Shown here: positions 12,850 to 25,130 of the stretch, one piece after another
Position numbering within the stretch: position 1 is the stretch's first letter
Layout of the letters: each line of letters begins with the position of its first letter
DNA from: Arbacia lixula
Lineage: Eukaryota > Echinodermata > Echinoidea > Arbacioida > Arbaciidae
DNA length: 64,000 bases
Direction of reading: 5' to 3'
Assembly: GCA_963669155.1 (NCBI GenBank)
Contig: OZ022589.1
Coordinates: forward strand, 11,748,965 to 11,812,964
Program-made: the position numbers and the translations under genes
Notes under the pieces: model-generated
What the model was told of the DNA's origin: nothing
What the model saw: the letters and a program-made list of their open reading frames with translations, nothing else
The model's database searches: none

Positions 12850-13812
12850 ATGTTCCAGGCATGAGCTCAGAAATGTACACGTACATGTACAGTAGCATCT
12901 GGCAGTGGCACCATCTAAATTGGATACTAGCGCCGCAGCCAGCCTAATCCTATTTCTGGCGTCATTATCAGGCACCCAGGCATAATACTGGCTGTTGTTT
13001 CTGCAGACGACTTCAATTTCTGCTTGTGCCACAGAAGAAGAAAGAGCCAATAAACTCAACCCAGATCAGAAATTAGACATGAAAGTGATACACACTCACC
13101 AGAAGGAGCGAGAAAATAAACCACAGAGCTCATCTAATACCACCTCAAAGTAAGGGGATAGGGGCAGAATTTCTGCAATAATGACTTCAATCTTACACAT
13201 TACACACTGAGGGTAGATGGGAGAATAGTGCAATGCACTTTACAACCCCCGAATACCAATTTTGAGGTAATAGAAGAGGATTTCCCAACCAATGACCCAT
13301 CTCTATTGTCAGTGTTACCTCTTTTTACCCTCTCTCTCTCTCGATAGGTAGCGATGAACAGCTTTGTGTTCTTCTCGTTTCCACCTAGCCTAGGTTTGAT
13401 GCTGTGGAGTGCTTCAGCCCATACACTAACCACATCGTTGACAAACCCCTGCTTCACGAGTCGGTCTGTAAGTCTAGACTAAGCACTCTTCCCTGCATGT
13501 AGCATGCTGCGGGGCTTAGATCATGTTTCCAGACTAACTTGTTTCAAGATACGGTTACACAGCAGTGGCTAGCTCAATTCCACACACTCCGCAGCCTAGA
13601 TGCCAGGCTACTTCTCACCTCCCATCTTTCCCTTCTTCTTCTTCTTCTTCGTCCTCTCTCTTGTTCAGAGAAAGGGTTCAGGAGTTCAGCCTCATCCTCA
13701 GGGGACAGGTACACACTGTGGCTTAGCCTTGGTTCCAGACTCTTAAACATTCCTTAAACAAACTATTCCATCACAGGGTCTCAGGGCAGTAGATTTAACA
13801 TTCTCTATATGT
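12850..13812. other. No supported gene
   Basis: A minus-strand frame at 13059-12733 begins just after a pyrimidine-rich stretch ending AG, which superficially resembles an acceptor site, but its distal part lies in repeat P and no domain is seen. A (CTT)n tract lies at 13634-13652. Confidence 0.4.
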
Positions 13813-14300
13813 ACGTCTCCATTAGCCGATCAGACAAAATAGCTATCAGCTATTTTGCTGATCCAGGGAACTAGCCTGAAGTTGCAATCGCATCTTCATT
13901 AGCTCAAAACTCGGGATGCATAAATAATTATCCTGATGTTCGCCTATGTGCAGTGTGCGACGGGAATAGGCCACGACCGCATGGCTTCGGTTGTGAGCTT
14001 GCATTCACACACGTATAAAAACCTAACGTAAACAATGCCTTGTGCGCGCTGATGCATGCCGAGGTCGGGAAATTTTCAGGCTAATGAAGACGCTCCGAGC
14101 TAGCTCGAGCTAATTCGCGAACTAGATCGAGCTAGCTCCATCTAGCCCAAGATTTCTTGGGAAATTTTCTTGACCGAATAGCTAGCTATTTCGTCTAATC
14201 TGGCTAATGAAGACACAAATAGCTAGCTATTTCGTGATCTGGCTATAACCCGATCAGAACAAGCTCCCGTTTTTGCCCACATCGGGCTAATGAAGACACC
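13813..14300. mobile_element. Family E non-autonomous DNA transposon, copy 1
   Basis: About 488 bp bounded by a GTCT-CATTAGC-type start and an end reading GGGCTAATGAAGACACC. The core GTCTTCATTAGC or its complement recurs internally several times, and AGCTAGCT words are abundant. Flanks show TAT on both sides, suggesting a 3-bp duplication. Related copies lie at 40600, 40985 and 53401. No coding sequence. Confidence 0.8.
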
Positions 14301-16250
14301 CCTTATTTCTACTCCATCTCGTCCCACTGAGAAATAAGGAGAAAGTGACTGCTAACTTCTTACATCTTATTTTAAGTAAAAAACGAAACGTCCAACAGCC
14401 TAGAAACCAGGCTAGGAAAAATGCACACTGTGGTTGCACTGGACAGGTGACCTTCTATCCAGGCTGTAAACTATATCTTTCTTCTGCACTCAATCCACAG
14501 CAAAGTATGAACAGAAATACTTTCATGTATGTATATAAACATGTCCATACAAAGAGGTTCTTTCCATATGTTGAGGCAAGGGTCAGCCCTAGTTAGTCTC
14601 TACTTCCAGCCTGGGTATTGACCAAATCAGACCAAAAGTAAGAAAAAAAATATGGTGTACATATACATATATACATACATACATTGCACAGTCTCTTTAT
14701 TGAGACAAAGTGATAAATACATGCTAGACTTCATCTCTAAAACAATAAGTTAAAACCCTTAACTGCTTCATACATTTTCTGGTAAATTTGCCTGCTTTGG
14801 GGATTAGAAAAACAACACTATGCCGGTCTTTGTAGGAAAAAATTATGGGCAACAACTTTAAAAATATGGTTCTGAAATAATATAAAAAGCACAATGAATT
14901 CAAATCAATCAAAATGAGTTAAGGTAGTTTTTAACCCAGAAATGACTCACATCTCAGAATCAAAGGGACCTTTTCTTCTGCATGAATCTCAATCCAACAA
15001 TAATAATAATATATCCAACTAGGAGAAGAACCAGAATAATAATCAACAAGAAAAATAAAAAAAAAAGATGGAGAAGTCTTTTTGTAGCACTGAGCTAATC
15101 CATCTAACAGGTGTCGCAACCTCCTTTGATCACAACAGTTGACACATCAATTTATAAACATCACTCACTGCTGCAATTCTCTGACTTTGTTCATTTTTAT
15201 GTCACCAGAATTGGATATACCAGCGAAAGCTGCCATAAAAATGATAACATAAACAGTCCCCTGACCCAGAATATTCCACAACGCACTGGATTGACTGAGC
15301 TCTGTTTTGAATGGCTGGATATGGAACATGCATAGTATATATGTCAAGTCGCTTTAGGGACGGCTCAGCTTGACAAACCCTGCTGCACGTCGCTCCATGA
15401 TGCAGGGGTGACTGATGTGTTTTCAAGGGATAGGCGGCTTTTCTTGTGATTTCTGCCTTTTCTCCAATGTGATGACTGTTGGCACTAATAACTATACCAA
15501 ATATAGCAACAACGTGGATTCGTCATTTAAACCTCTCACTTACATGTCCCTCCCATTTCAGCTTTGCAGTTGATGATATTGTAACATGCACTGCTTGAAA
15601 ATACATTATATTCATAATATTGATTCCTTAACCGATATCCCTTGCACAGTCCCTATTTCCAGGACCATAAGAGGGTGACGTTATATAAGATAGATATCAC
15701 ATTGTTGTTAGTTTCATGTCATATCTAATATATAAAATGAAACTAACAATATGACATTGTAATAAGTGTAGCAAAAACACAACCTGAAATATTCCCAGTC
15801 AAAACTCCACTATGCATCTGTCAAGCTCTATTGTTTTGTCTCCAAACACGAGGACAGACAGCATTCAGCACAAGGCTGTCACACTTGATTTGAAGGACCC
15901 AGCAAATAAACCTTTGTTGTGTAATTATCAAACTACAAGTATGCTATGTACATACCTTATCTCTATCAACAATGTAGTTCTTCTCAGTGCCTGGAACAGA
16001 ATTTGGACATCGGTTCCTTTTCTCACTTGACGTTTTTGCTTATAACCTGCAGAAAAGAAGAACAAAGGCAAGAGGGAAAATAATATTTTCAAGATTCTAT
16101 GATAACCTACACAAATGGTATGCCTTATATATACAGTGATTCAATTACTCGTAGACATTTCAAAAGCGATATTTTATGTTGAGAGGAGTCAGAGGACACT
16201 TGTAAAGATGCAATCTGCAGCTGATGTAATCATTCCAGAATTTATGCCAA
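14301..16250. other. No recognisable gene; one short hairpin
   Basis: AT-rich DNA with several overlapping frames of 60-74 codons in both directions and no recognisable domain. A (TAA)n-like patch occurs near 15001-15012. Confidence 0.45.
15699..15752. repeat. Short inverted repeat
   Basis: Arms built on TTGTTAGTTTCAT and ATGAAACTAACAA separated by an AT-rich loop of about 18 bases. It could fold as a hairpin if transcribed; nothing else supports a function. Confidence 0.6.
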
Positions 16251-16375
16251 CCACCCCCTCCCCCTCTCTCTCCGTCTCTCTACACATATATGTCTCTCTC
16301 TTTCTATCTTTCCTTTTCTCATTCTCTCTCTCCCTACATGTCTCTCTCTCTCTCTCTCTCTCTCTCTACCCTTTT
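16250..16375 (+). repeat. (CT)n array
   Basis: CT-dinucleotide DNA with ACATATATG-type interruptions. Confidence 0.9.
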
Positions 16376-18870
16376 TTCCAATGACACACAATCAGACAGC
16401 AACTCCCTGACGGCCCATTGTCCTGTCACTTCTCAATACCAACAATGTTGCCAAGACCTCTCTCTCAAAAACTAATTTAGACCAGAGTTCATCACCCTGA
16501 GAACTATTTAAAAAACATCACACTGGAGATTCATCTAAAAAAAAATCAATGCTATACAGTATGGTAGACAACATTATGATATTCTAAAGCCATCAAAGAC
16601 ATATCAAATACCATCATCTTCTTAATATAAGGCTGAGGTTGTAGCGAACGCTGCAAGCAAAATGACTGCAAGTCGTTCCGATAAATTCCTGTATCAGCTC
16701 ATGGTCCAATTTTAGCCCTACGGGTCGACCTGTGTTATGACGTTTTTGTCTTTATCTGCATTATTTGAGATGATATTTGGGGTTGACCCCCTCCCTGTGC
16801 GCCTGGCCTCCCCAGCGCTGCTGTTTTTCACCCTAATGGGGGCACACACCCATTATCCCTCCCCCTCTGGGCTACACCACACCATGCAGGCATGTTTGTA
16901 AGACGACAAGCTTTAGTCAAACATGTCTGGAGGGGGGGGTGGGGGGGGGGGGACAGTATACAACACCTAGCTGGAATTTACTGCCTTAAATACCTGCAGC
17001 ACCTAACCTGAGTATTCGGCCACATTGGTGGTGGCAGCGGTGGGACTGTTTCTTTGTCAGGGGCCTGCAACCTTCAGGAATGTCTCCCCCACTGAAAGGA
17101 AACATGAGCTGGGTAAACGGACAGGACCTTGGGCAAACCTTGCTGAACTCTGCAAGAGGGTGACCAAACAAGCGCCTTTCTCTTGCCTGCTTGCGTCAAT
17201 AGGCTTTGTTCTTTCACCAGCTTTGCTCAGCAGAGAGGCCATTCAAGTTCAAAAGCTAACAATCCAATCCTCATACATGCAGTTTGTCTTGGAATGCAGC
17301 CACCACAGAAGAAAGACGTTTGTCTGCAATAAGGGAAGAGCAGTGCAAGCTTGTGCGAGCTATTTTCCTTGTCATTTTTCTGACACAAGTGACAGCACCT
17401 TTCCTTTCCAAACAAACCCGCAGAAGTAGCAATCCACAGCCACAATGCTCCAGTGGATTTGCCTCAAGAAAGGCAATGGCAAAAGGCTCAGAGGAAAGGG
17501 AAAATGAAGAGAATGGCAAGGTGATGCTTGTAACTTGAGAGTCACTTTGGGGTCTCAATTATGGAGTATATATGGTTAGCAAACAGAATCAATGATTATC
17601 ACATCTTGCTATACATATCAAATGTGTGTTGCACATTAACTTAACTGAAATATTCTGAGATGCATGAGTAATTACAATTCATCAACTTCTTTTATCTTTG
17701 TGATTACTTTCAGTTAAAAATCTAAAATGAACCACATGAGCAACACATGTCATTTCATTGCAAAGCAGGACTTAAAATTCTTAGATCCTTGGTAGCATCA
17801 ACAGGTCAATTTGACTCAGTAGTAGCCTTGTGGATCAGTTCATGCATGCTCAAGTCAATGAAGATATAAGCGCAGGCAAAATTGCATCTCGCAAACTAAT
17901 CAGCATAGATGCCTATTGCCCGTAACCATTGCTACATGTCGTGTCACCCCAATTTGGCCGTCCCTCATTTGCATAGATGCGTGACGGTGGTGGGCCCACC
18001 ACTGGAAAGGCCCGGTGACCCAATTTGGCCGAGTCGGCTGCGAGATGAACGGACGGAAGACCGACTCGGGCTTGGAGCGTAAGGATGCCTTTGATTGGTT
18101 CAGAAATCTCCCATTAATTGTTTCTGTCAAAAGTGCTTGGTAATACGAGACGAGCTGGGAACCATGTGAGACGAGGCACCGTCCGGTGAAATCAGTGTCT
18201 CGGCGTGACGGGAACATCGCGATAAAGCAAGCCTGTCGTGCCTGCGATAATGCGACTCCCGGTGCGAAGGAATGGGCGTTGGAGACGGGTATAGCAGGTA
18301 ATTAGGTCTGACGGAGCAGCAAAATGAAGAAATGGCGTGATTGTCTACAGCACGCATTGCTGGCGCTGGCATGCGATGAATGCACATATCTTTAATACCA
18401 CTGATGTGAAGCCATCACATGATCTCACCCCCAAGCTACCCGTCCACATATTTGCTTCATGAATAAAATACCAGCTCACTCAAAGATGATAAAAGCTCAT
18501 AATGACACTTCTTCTATAGCAAACACTGTTGCTCATCTTTCACATTCTCCTCATTCTTTCCCCGAGACCCATGAATTTGGGTTCTGATCGCAGGCACAGT
18601 ATAGTCTACAGAGGAAATTCAACATTCAACATGATGATGCTCTCCTTCAAAATTCATCAAATTCCTTTCCACTCAAAGATGGGATCCCATGTATTTACAT
18701 TACACATCTATTATGAATGTGAAGACTTTATATCTTGACTTTTCTGCTCTACTTGTCATGATCAATGCAATATCAACTATTTCCATTTGAGTTTAAGACT
18801 GCGTTTCATAATCGCCTTGTGGAATAACGTCTCTACACATCTGAGACTTTTAGTAACAGATATGCGGAGG
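16376..18870. other. No supported gene; CpG-richer patch 17.93-18.37 kb
   Basis: A G-rich run lies at 16929-16952. Positions 17025-17558 are open in several frames on both strands with GC near half, but no domain is recognised. Positions 17930-18370 are visibly enriched in CpG and contain CAATTTGGCCG twice (about 17949 and 18020). A possible donor CAG|GTAATT occurs at about 18296. An exon is possible but not demonstrated. Confidence 0.3.
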
Positions 18871-18873
18871 GAT

Positions 18874-18909
18874 CGAAAGAGAGAGAGAGAAAGAAAGAAG
18901 ATTGGGATG

Positions 18910-18961
<52 letters not shown>

Positions 18962-18986
18962 AAGAAGATTGGGATGGGGAGAGAGA
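18874..18986 (+). repeat. (GA)n array with repeated GATTGGGATGGGGA block
   Basis: The block AAGATTGGGATGGGGAGAGA occurs twice, at about 18897 and 18964, separated by pure GA. The array is continuous in composition with 19447-19551; family A copy 2 sits between them. Confidence 0.9.
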
Positions 18987-19446
18987 AACCCCGTTCATAT
19001 ACACCGCCTATCCGTGAAAAAGGCGCAACATTTGCGGCAATTTTGCCGATGCATTACCGATAGCTGCGTATATGAACGGGAATCGCTCAAATAATGCGGT
19101 ATTTGCTTCCTCCTTTTTTGCGCTTATTTTGCGGCTTTTTCGCGGATCGAGACCTAGTAATAATACCGCAATATTGCGGTAAGCGAATCTTATAAACTGC
19201 GTCCGCAAAATAGGCGTAAATGTTGCGCCTTTAGCATCGCGCTCTGGCCTGTTGGTTGCTAATCCTACCGCTCGTAAGGCTGAGCGGAGCATGTCACCAT
19301 TGGTTTGGAGAGAGTCCAGCTGTCCAAAACACCGCAACATTACGGCTTTTGGGCGTGTATATGAACGGTGCTTTTGCGGCTCGCTGGATACTTGCTTACC
19401 GATGTGCATCGGTAATAATAGCGGTATATGGTATATGAACGGGGCT
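18987..19446 (-). mobile_element. Family A non-autonomous DNA transposon, copy 2
   Basis: A 460-bp element starting AACCCCGTTCATATACACC and ending GTATATGAACGGGGCT, in inverse orientation to the copies at 9095 and 52162. GTTCATATAC or its complement occurs four times: both ends and two internal sites. The trinucleotide AGA flanks each side and the element splits a GA array. Frames of up to 196 codons crossing it are not recognisable proteins. Confidence 0.9.
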
Positions 19447-19466
19447 AGAGAGAGACAGAGAGAGAC

Positions 19467-19514
<48 letters not shown>

Positions 19515-19551
19515 AGAGAGAGAAAGAGAGAGCAAGAGAAAGAAAGAGACC
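19447..19551 (+). repeat. (GA)n array, right half
   Basis: GA dinucleotides with CAGAG and AAAG variants; probably the continuation of the array left of family A copy 2. Confidence 0.9.
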
Positions 19552-21849
19552 CCTTTGAAGAGGAAACTAGAGCAAGGTTGATGCAGAGAGCAGCACACGA
19601 CCCAAATGCCTACTTCACTCTCTAGCCTTTCTCTCCCATTTGTATTTTAGGTCAAATACATTTCCAACGATAAACTCTTGACTTCTAGGGCAAGCCGATT
19701 GTGGGGGTTGCTTCTTCTGAAGCCTGGCCTCACACATTCTCATCACTTCCTTCTAGACTCTACAGCCCTTAACCCTTGGTGTGCTAGAGATACTGATTCT
19801 GCATAAGATTTAAGTGCATTACTAGTGAAAAAACACACACATGGCGCATAAAGATTTAACAAATAGACAACAAAACCAAAGACCACATACCTCTGTGTCT
19901 CTCAGCCCCCACCTGCAACATTTTTTTTTAAATGCATTTTTTTTTTAAACTATTGCAAGTGTATTATAATTTCCTTTTCTTCTTTTTTCTTTTTCTTTCT
20001 ATAAGTGTGTTATTTCTGCTGTAACTAAACCCATCTCAGTTTTCAGGATTCAATCTTGCCTAATTCACAAACATCTATGGAAATGTGTTAAAGTAACATC
20101 TCATTATGCTTCATGTACATATATCTCCTTATGAATACTTTTTGATCATTTTCTAAGACAAATCAATGATATCAGGTAATTATCATTTACAAGAGTCTGG
20201 GATGCTAATGGCGTGGCTGTTCAGGTATTCAGGGCTCCAAACCAAGTTAATATGTTGCCTTGGTTATCCTGCCAATCCTCACATATGGCCAACATATCAT
20301 GTACATGTTTGTTGTACAATGACTGTTCTGTCTGTAGGCCTTAAACATGATTGTCCATTTCTAACCGGGACCAAAACAAATGTTAATTTATGTTGAGGAC
20401 TATACAATAACACCACATAACACAAAATAACCATAACCTTCTCATCACACCAAGCCACTAAAATGCCGTTTACTTTGATCATATCTGTGTGGCGTGGCGT
20501 AGGGGATGAGAGGGCTAATTGTGGCCAACACATCATTTGTGAGGGCCTGTATCAAGTTAGGAGTTTGGCTGGATATGACTCAATTAGCAGAATACAATCA
20601 AGTCACATGACATGACATTACACATTCATAATTAATGTCAGGAGCAATTGGTAACATACTGCCTCTACTTCCTTGACCTCAGATGAATGATGGTAGAGCA
20701 GACATTTTTCTTGGAATGAACGCTTTGTGTGCCACATCCGCCTTCTGTCATCAGTCATAGAAGGGTCATTCAATGAGGTTGGGACAAAGTTGTCATGTGA
20801 TGTCCATGTAACGGAGGGAGGTATCAACCTTTGAAGTTCCCCATTAAGATCAATTCAGATGTGGTTAAGTTTTGAGCTGTCAATGAAAAAATTGCTGTCT
20901 TTTCTCACTAATAGAAGTTTAAAAAAAAATAGAAATCTTTTATGGATTTGAAGCAACAGGCACACAAAAATATATTACTGTTATATGGACAAGAAATTTT
21001 CAAGTCAAATTGCAATATGCCATGGTCTTTGAGAAATAATACTGGATGGGACCCCATTTGTTGGCTCATGCCATTATTGGACTATATTTGCCTGGTTTGA
21101 AAAAGATATATGGATTTGGAGTTGTGGTATGTCACAAAAATTGCCCCAACCCCGTGGAATCACTCAGAAGCAAATCCCATAGAGCGGCAGTTTACAAGGT
21201 ACTCAAAGAGTTAACAGGTGGCAGGTGAGCCAGTGCCTGGACTATGACATTATTCTCCAGGGGAAATAAAAACTGACAGCATAGCACTTACAATATTGAC
21301 TAAAAGCGAGGCCTCAATGCACTCAGATACAGACCTTTACTACGATATTCATTATGCTGATATTGAGAGAGATTGTACACAAAGCAATTGGCACGATGTC
21401 AGCATTCTGCAATTGTATAATTGTCATTGAGTGAGGTCAATGGGCTACACTGTACATACGTCTTATACCATCATACTTGTACGATATATCAGGCAAAAAG
21501 GCACTCCATTCAGCAACTACATGCACGAATAAAGAAGAATAAAATTAAGAAGACGGATGATTTACCTTTATACCGATGTATCCTGATTGTAAAATCAACT
21601 CAAAAGCAGTATAGCACTAATCACACAAGCTTGGGATTAGAATTGTGAATGTCCACTGCAGGCAGAGAAAAATCAGAGAATCAGCTCAAGGTTTGCTGCA
21701 AATGTGCCCAATTTCAGTCATTCCGATCCTCTTTCCCTCAGGATATTATTGATATTCCACACATCCACTTGAGAGGCCTTTCAGCAGCAGGAACGAAAAA
21801 CCCAGCAGAGAAAACCGGTGGCTCGTGAGCTTACTGCTGGAGCAGCAGC
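19552..21849. other. No recognisable gene
   Basis: AT-rich DNA with T-runs near 19920-19950. Open frames are short and overlapping on both strands. No repeat partner was found. Confidence 0.45.
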
Positions 21850-21965
21850 ATGGCAACACTAGGCCTGTGAGCTGACCAGGGTGAGGGAGAGAGCTCTCTG
21901 TAGCACCGTAGCTCTCTGTAGCTGACCAGGGTGAGAGAGATTGAGAGAGCTCTCTGTAGCGAAGG
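21850..21965. repeat. Local imperfect duplication
   Basis: The words GCTGACCAGGGTGAG and AGAGAGCTCTCTGTAGC each occur twice, forming two imperfect tandem units of about 55 bp. The palindromic GAGAGCTCTC core makes it self-complementary. Confidence 0.7.
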
Positions 21966-23339
21966 ACCGATACTGTAATGCATGCAAGGCTGGCGAGACA
22001 GCTCGAAGAGCACTGGAAACAGTCAATATTCGGCTTAGTGCACAAGGCGTGAGAACGGCGGAGACAGGGTGACGGGAGTGCGTGTGCACTCAGACAGGCT
22101 GAAGCCCCTCAAGACAGCTTCCAGCACGCTCCAACGACACAGCTCAAATGATGGCCAAGCAGCCCAGGCTTCATCTACATGTAGTCCCACCTACTGATGA
22201 AGAAGGATAAGGGCAGTTGGAGCCTTGCTGAATGGGGGGAGTATAGTCTGGGCATGCAGCCAATTTGTGGACTTACCAGCCTCCCCTCCCAAGCTCCCCT
22301 TCCCTTACAATAGCCTAGTTTCGAAGCTGTGGATAGACCAGAGAGATCTCTGCCACCTCTCTGGAAAGACCAACAAATCAGTCTCTGTTAGTTCGCTACA
22401 TCCACCGTAATTCCACCTAGCACCTCTAACCGTCTAACTTCTGGGGGAAAGTCAAGACACATAATTTTTATAGTAGAATGCCCCAAATCAGATGGTTATT
22501 CCTGTACAGGTTGTGGATTGCATGGACACAATTATGTCTGTTAACAACTATGTCTGGTAACAAAGACTACGTCCTACCCCCACTTGCTGGCCGCTCTCGA
22601 GTAGGCTACCCTTGTATTAGTCTGTTGGTCCGCTGATGGGCTGATGGCGACAGAAACATCCACACACCGTAGCTGTCACAAGGCATGATGTATCATTACC
22701 TACTGGCCACACTCGGGGGACGTTGCTACAATTCAGCTTTTTTTTTTAATGGAAGCCAGTTTCTTATCCCATCCACAATGCATAACAGTACAAGCACGAT
22801 GAAGGAATTTTACAAAAATTTCCAAGTTTCTCAGAATTTTCCCCTGCATATTTGGGTCATGACTGGGTACTGACTACTCGAAATAAATTGTTTGTTATGG
22901 TTTGCCCTCTCTTTAGCTGCAATCATCTATTTTACAAGCCAGCGCAGAAGCATGTCATGTCACTGGTATGGTAAATACCCTCTTAATAATGATAAGAGGT
23001 TAATCATTATGTAAGTTTCATAATGAGGTAATAGGTCTGAAAGAGGTCTGACTTAGAAGACTAATGTGAGATGTATGCACAGCTTAGCCACAGCAAATAT
23101 CCTGGAAGAGCTGAATTGTATGTCAATATGTCTTGTGTACAAGAGCAAACCTCTCACTTTTATCTCCGCGAAACAGGCAGCTATTGCTTGCATGCATAAG
23201 AGATGGGTCATAAATTGGTTGATAATGCCCATGTGAGTTATCTGGGGGGTAAGAAGGGGAGTAGATCTTGAAGGGGGGAAGGAGGGAGATATGGGTTTAA
23301 TGTATGGGGCTCACTGTGCATACATGGACATCACATACA
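21966..23339. other. No recognisable gene
   Basis: Mixed DNA with a T-run at 22739-22748. Short frames only. Nothing supports an RNA or protein gene. Confidence 0.45.
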
Positions 23340-23437
23340 AGCAGTTGGAGAGAAAGGAAGTATGGGGGAGGGGCGAGTGGGGAGAAAGAGAGGAGATAGA
23401 GAAAGAGAGAAAGAGAAAGAGAGAGAGGGAAAGAGAA

Positions 23438-23484
<47 letters not shown>

Positions 23485-23589
23485 GGGAAAGAAAGAGAGA
23501 GAGAGTGGGTAAGGAATAAAGATAAATAAGGTGAAGTGCAGAAGGGGGAGAGAGAAGAAAGAGAGGAGAAAGAGGGAGAGGGAGAGGGC

Positions 23590-23627
<38 letters not shown>

Positions 23628-23640
23628 GAGAGAGAGAATG
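23340..23640 (+). repeat. Purine (GA)n array
   Basis: About 300 bp of GA-dominated DNA in two blocks separated by TGGGTAAGGAATAAAG-type sequence. Low-complexity frames on both strands are artefacts. Confidence 0.95.
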
Positions 23641-24298
23641 CAGGAGACAGACTAGCAAATACATGGCAAAACATAAGAAGATACGCAGAGAGGAAGGGAG
23701 AGTGACATATTCTTGTGATTTCTATACCCTACGTTCCTCTGATTGTTTAGTTTGCATAATGCATATGGCTTGCAAACCATGCTTTTCTTCCCTTCCTAAC
23801 AATACTCCATAAATGTTAAACAGTATTTCTAAAAAGGCGAAAGTGCAATTGGTTCAACCAGGAGAGAGCTCAATTTCCAGGAACAATTCATCTATTCATA
23901 CATGTCATCCTATTAAGTATATTAATGAGCAACGTTGACACAACCCTAGAATACCAAGAAATACCCTCATGAATTCTGCCTGTTCTGGGGCAATACATGC
24001 TGAATTGCACGGCCGGCATTGAAAGCAAAAGAGAAGAGAAGTCATGTAGATGATGTGGACGTACTTGTACGATGTACCTGCGCACCATTTCGCAGAAACT
24101 GTCTTGCTGCCCATGGCACATTAAACACTGGGGCAGTCTGGTGTGAACATGGACTGGCAGGAGACCGCAAGTGGCAAGTTAAAGGAAGACTCTTGAGGTG
24201 AAGTCGAGGGCAAGATGCTACATCTCCGAATCCAATCAGGACACATTTTAACCTTCTCAGTACCACACTATTTATAGTCCTATGCTCAAACATGGTTA
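23641..24298. other. No recognisable gene
   Basis: Open frames on both strands between 23888 and 24341 overlap one another and show no domain. Confidence 0.4.
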
Positions 24299-24655
24299 TT
24301 AAAGGACATATACTGTACTGGGAAGGCAAAAAAGCTTTCAAAAGGTAATTGTTAGCAATCTCCTTGCCAATGGTCTTAAATTAATGTATTGTCCATTTTA
24401 GAAGCTTGCTGAAAGTTATTTGCCCTCAAATGATCTACATTTGGAGTAATGAGTGATTCAATCACAAATCCTCAAAATATTCGGGCCTAACATTTTGAGG
24501 ATTTAATCATTAACTATTAATTTCTCCAAATATGGATCATTTGAGGGCAAATAACTTTCAGCAAGCTTCTAAAATGGACAATACATTAATTTAAGACCAT
24601 TGGCAAGGAGATTGCTAACAATTACCTTTTGAAGGCTTTTTTGCCTTCACAGTAT

Positions 24656-24820
24656 ACAAATATTGACTGCTATGAGGGGCACAGTTAAAATTATAAGCCC
24701 AAGATGATGTCAAAACCATGACTATGCCCGAAGCGAAGCTGAGGGCATAGTCATGGTTTTGACATCACCGAGGGCCTATGGTTTTAACTGTGCCCCGAAT
24801 ATTAAGCAGTCAATATTTGT
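24656..24820. mobile_element. Hairpin element D nested in family B copy 1
   Basis: A 165-bp foldback whose ends are ACAAATATTGACTGC and GCAGTCAATATTTGT, with long internal arms including GGGCATAGTCATGGTTTTGA and its complement around a short GAAGCGAAGC loop. It lies between the family B right arm and element C. It may be an independent MITE or a hairpin end of C. Confidence 0.75.
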
Positions 24821-24821
24821 T

Positions 24822-25111
24822 TTATAAACCGAATGTATAGATTCTTCTCATCGATTGGTTAAAAGATTTCCTGAACTGATAAGGCCTACAAGATAGCATG
24901 TAATAGGCATGTAAATCAACACTCATTGCGCGTACAGGGATTGCGCAGCGATATCGCGCGGTGTTTCTTATTATTTTCCGGGCACAGTCGATTGCCATGC
25001 CCCGGGCACAGTTAATTTTGACGTCATCTTGTTAAAAACGGGGGCACAGCTATTTCGATGACTCTACTTTTAACCAATCAGATGAGAGGAATCTATGTAT
25101 GAGGTTTATAA
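24822..25111. mobile_element. TIR element C nested in family B copy 1
   Basis: A 290-bp unit with inverted ends beginning TTATAAACC and continuing with GATTGGTTAAAAG-type similarity for roughly 45 bp. The interior is CpG-rich (GCGCAGCGATATCGCGCG) and has three GGGCACAG words also present in D. TA adjoins the right end, compatible with TA targeting. No coding sequence. Confidence 0.7.
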
Positions 25112-25130
25112 TACAGTATATGCCCTTTAA

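Larger units (their letters stand above)
24299..25130. mobile_element. Family B TTAA foldback, copy 1, carrying nested insertions
   Basis: The element is bounded by TTAA and ends AGGACATATACTGTACTGGG / its complement. Its own sequence is a foldback: left and right arms such as CTAAAATGGACAATACATTA pair along most of its length, as in copies at 38290 and 43832. Just inside the right terminus it is interrupted by about 460 bp that is itself built of two further inverted-repeat units (24656-24820 and 24822-25111). Restoring neighbouring copies shows the interruption falls inside CAGTA|CAGTATAT. Confidence 0.85.

Noticed and set aside
12733..13059. Minus-strand exon preceded by an acceptor-like tract
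   Set aside because: Half of it lies in dispersed repeat P and the protein has no known domain.
19008..19598. 196-codon minus-strand frame
   Set aside because: Lies in family A copy 2 plus a GA array; the frame is not kept in the other copies and no transposase motif is seen.
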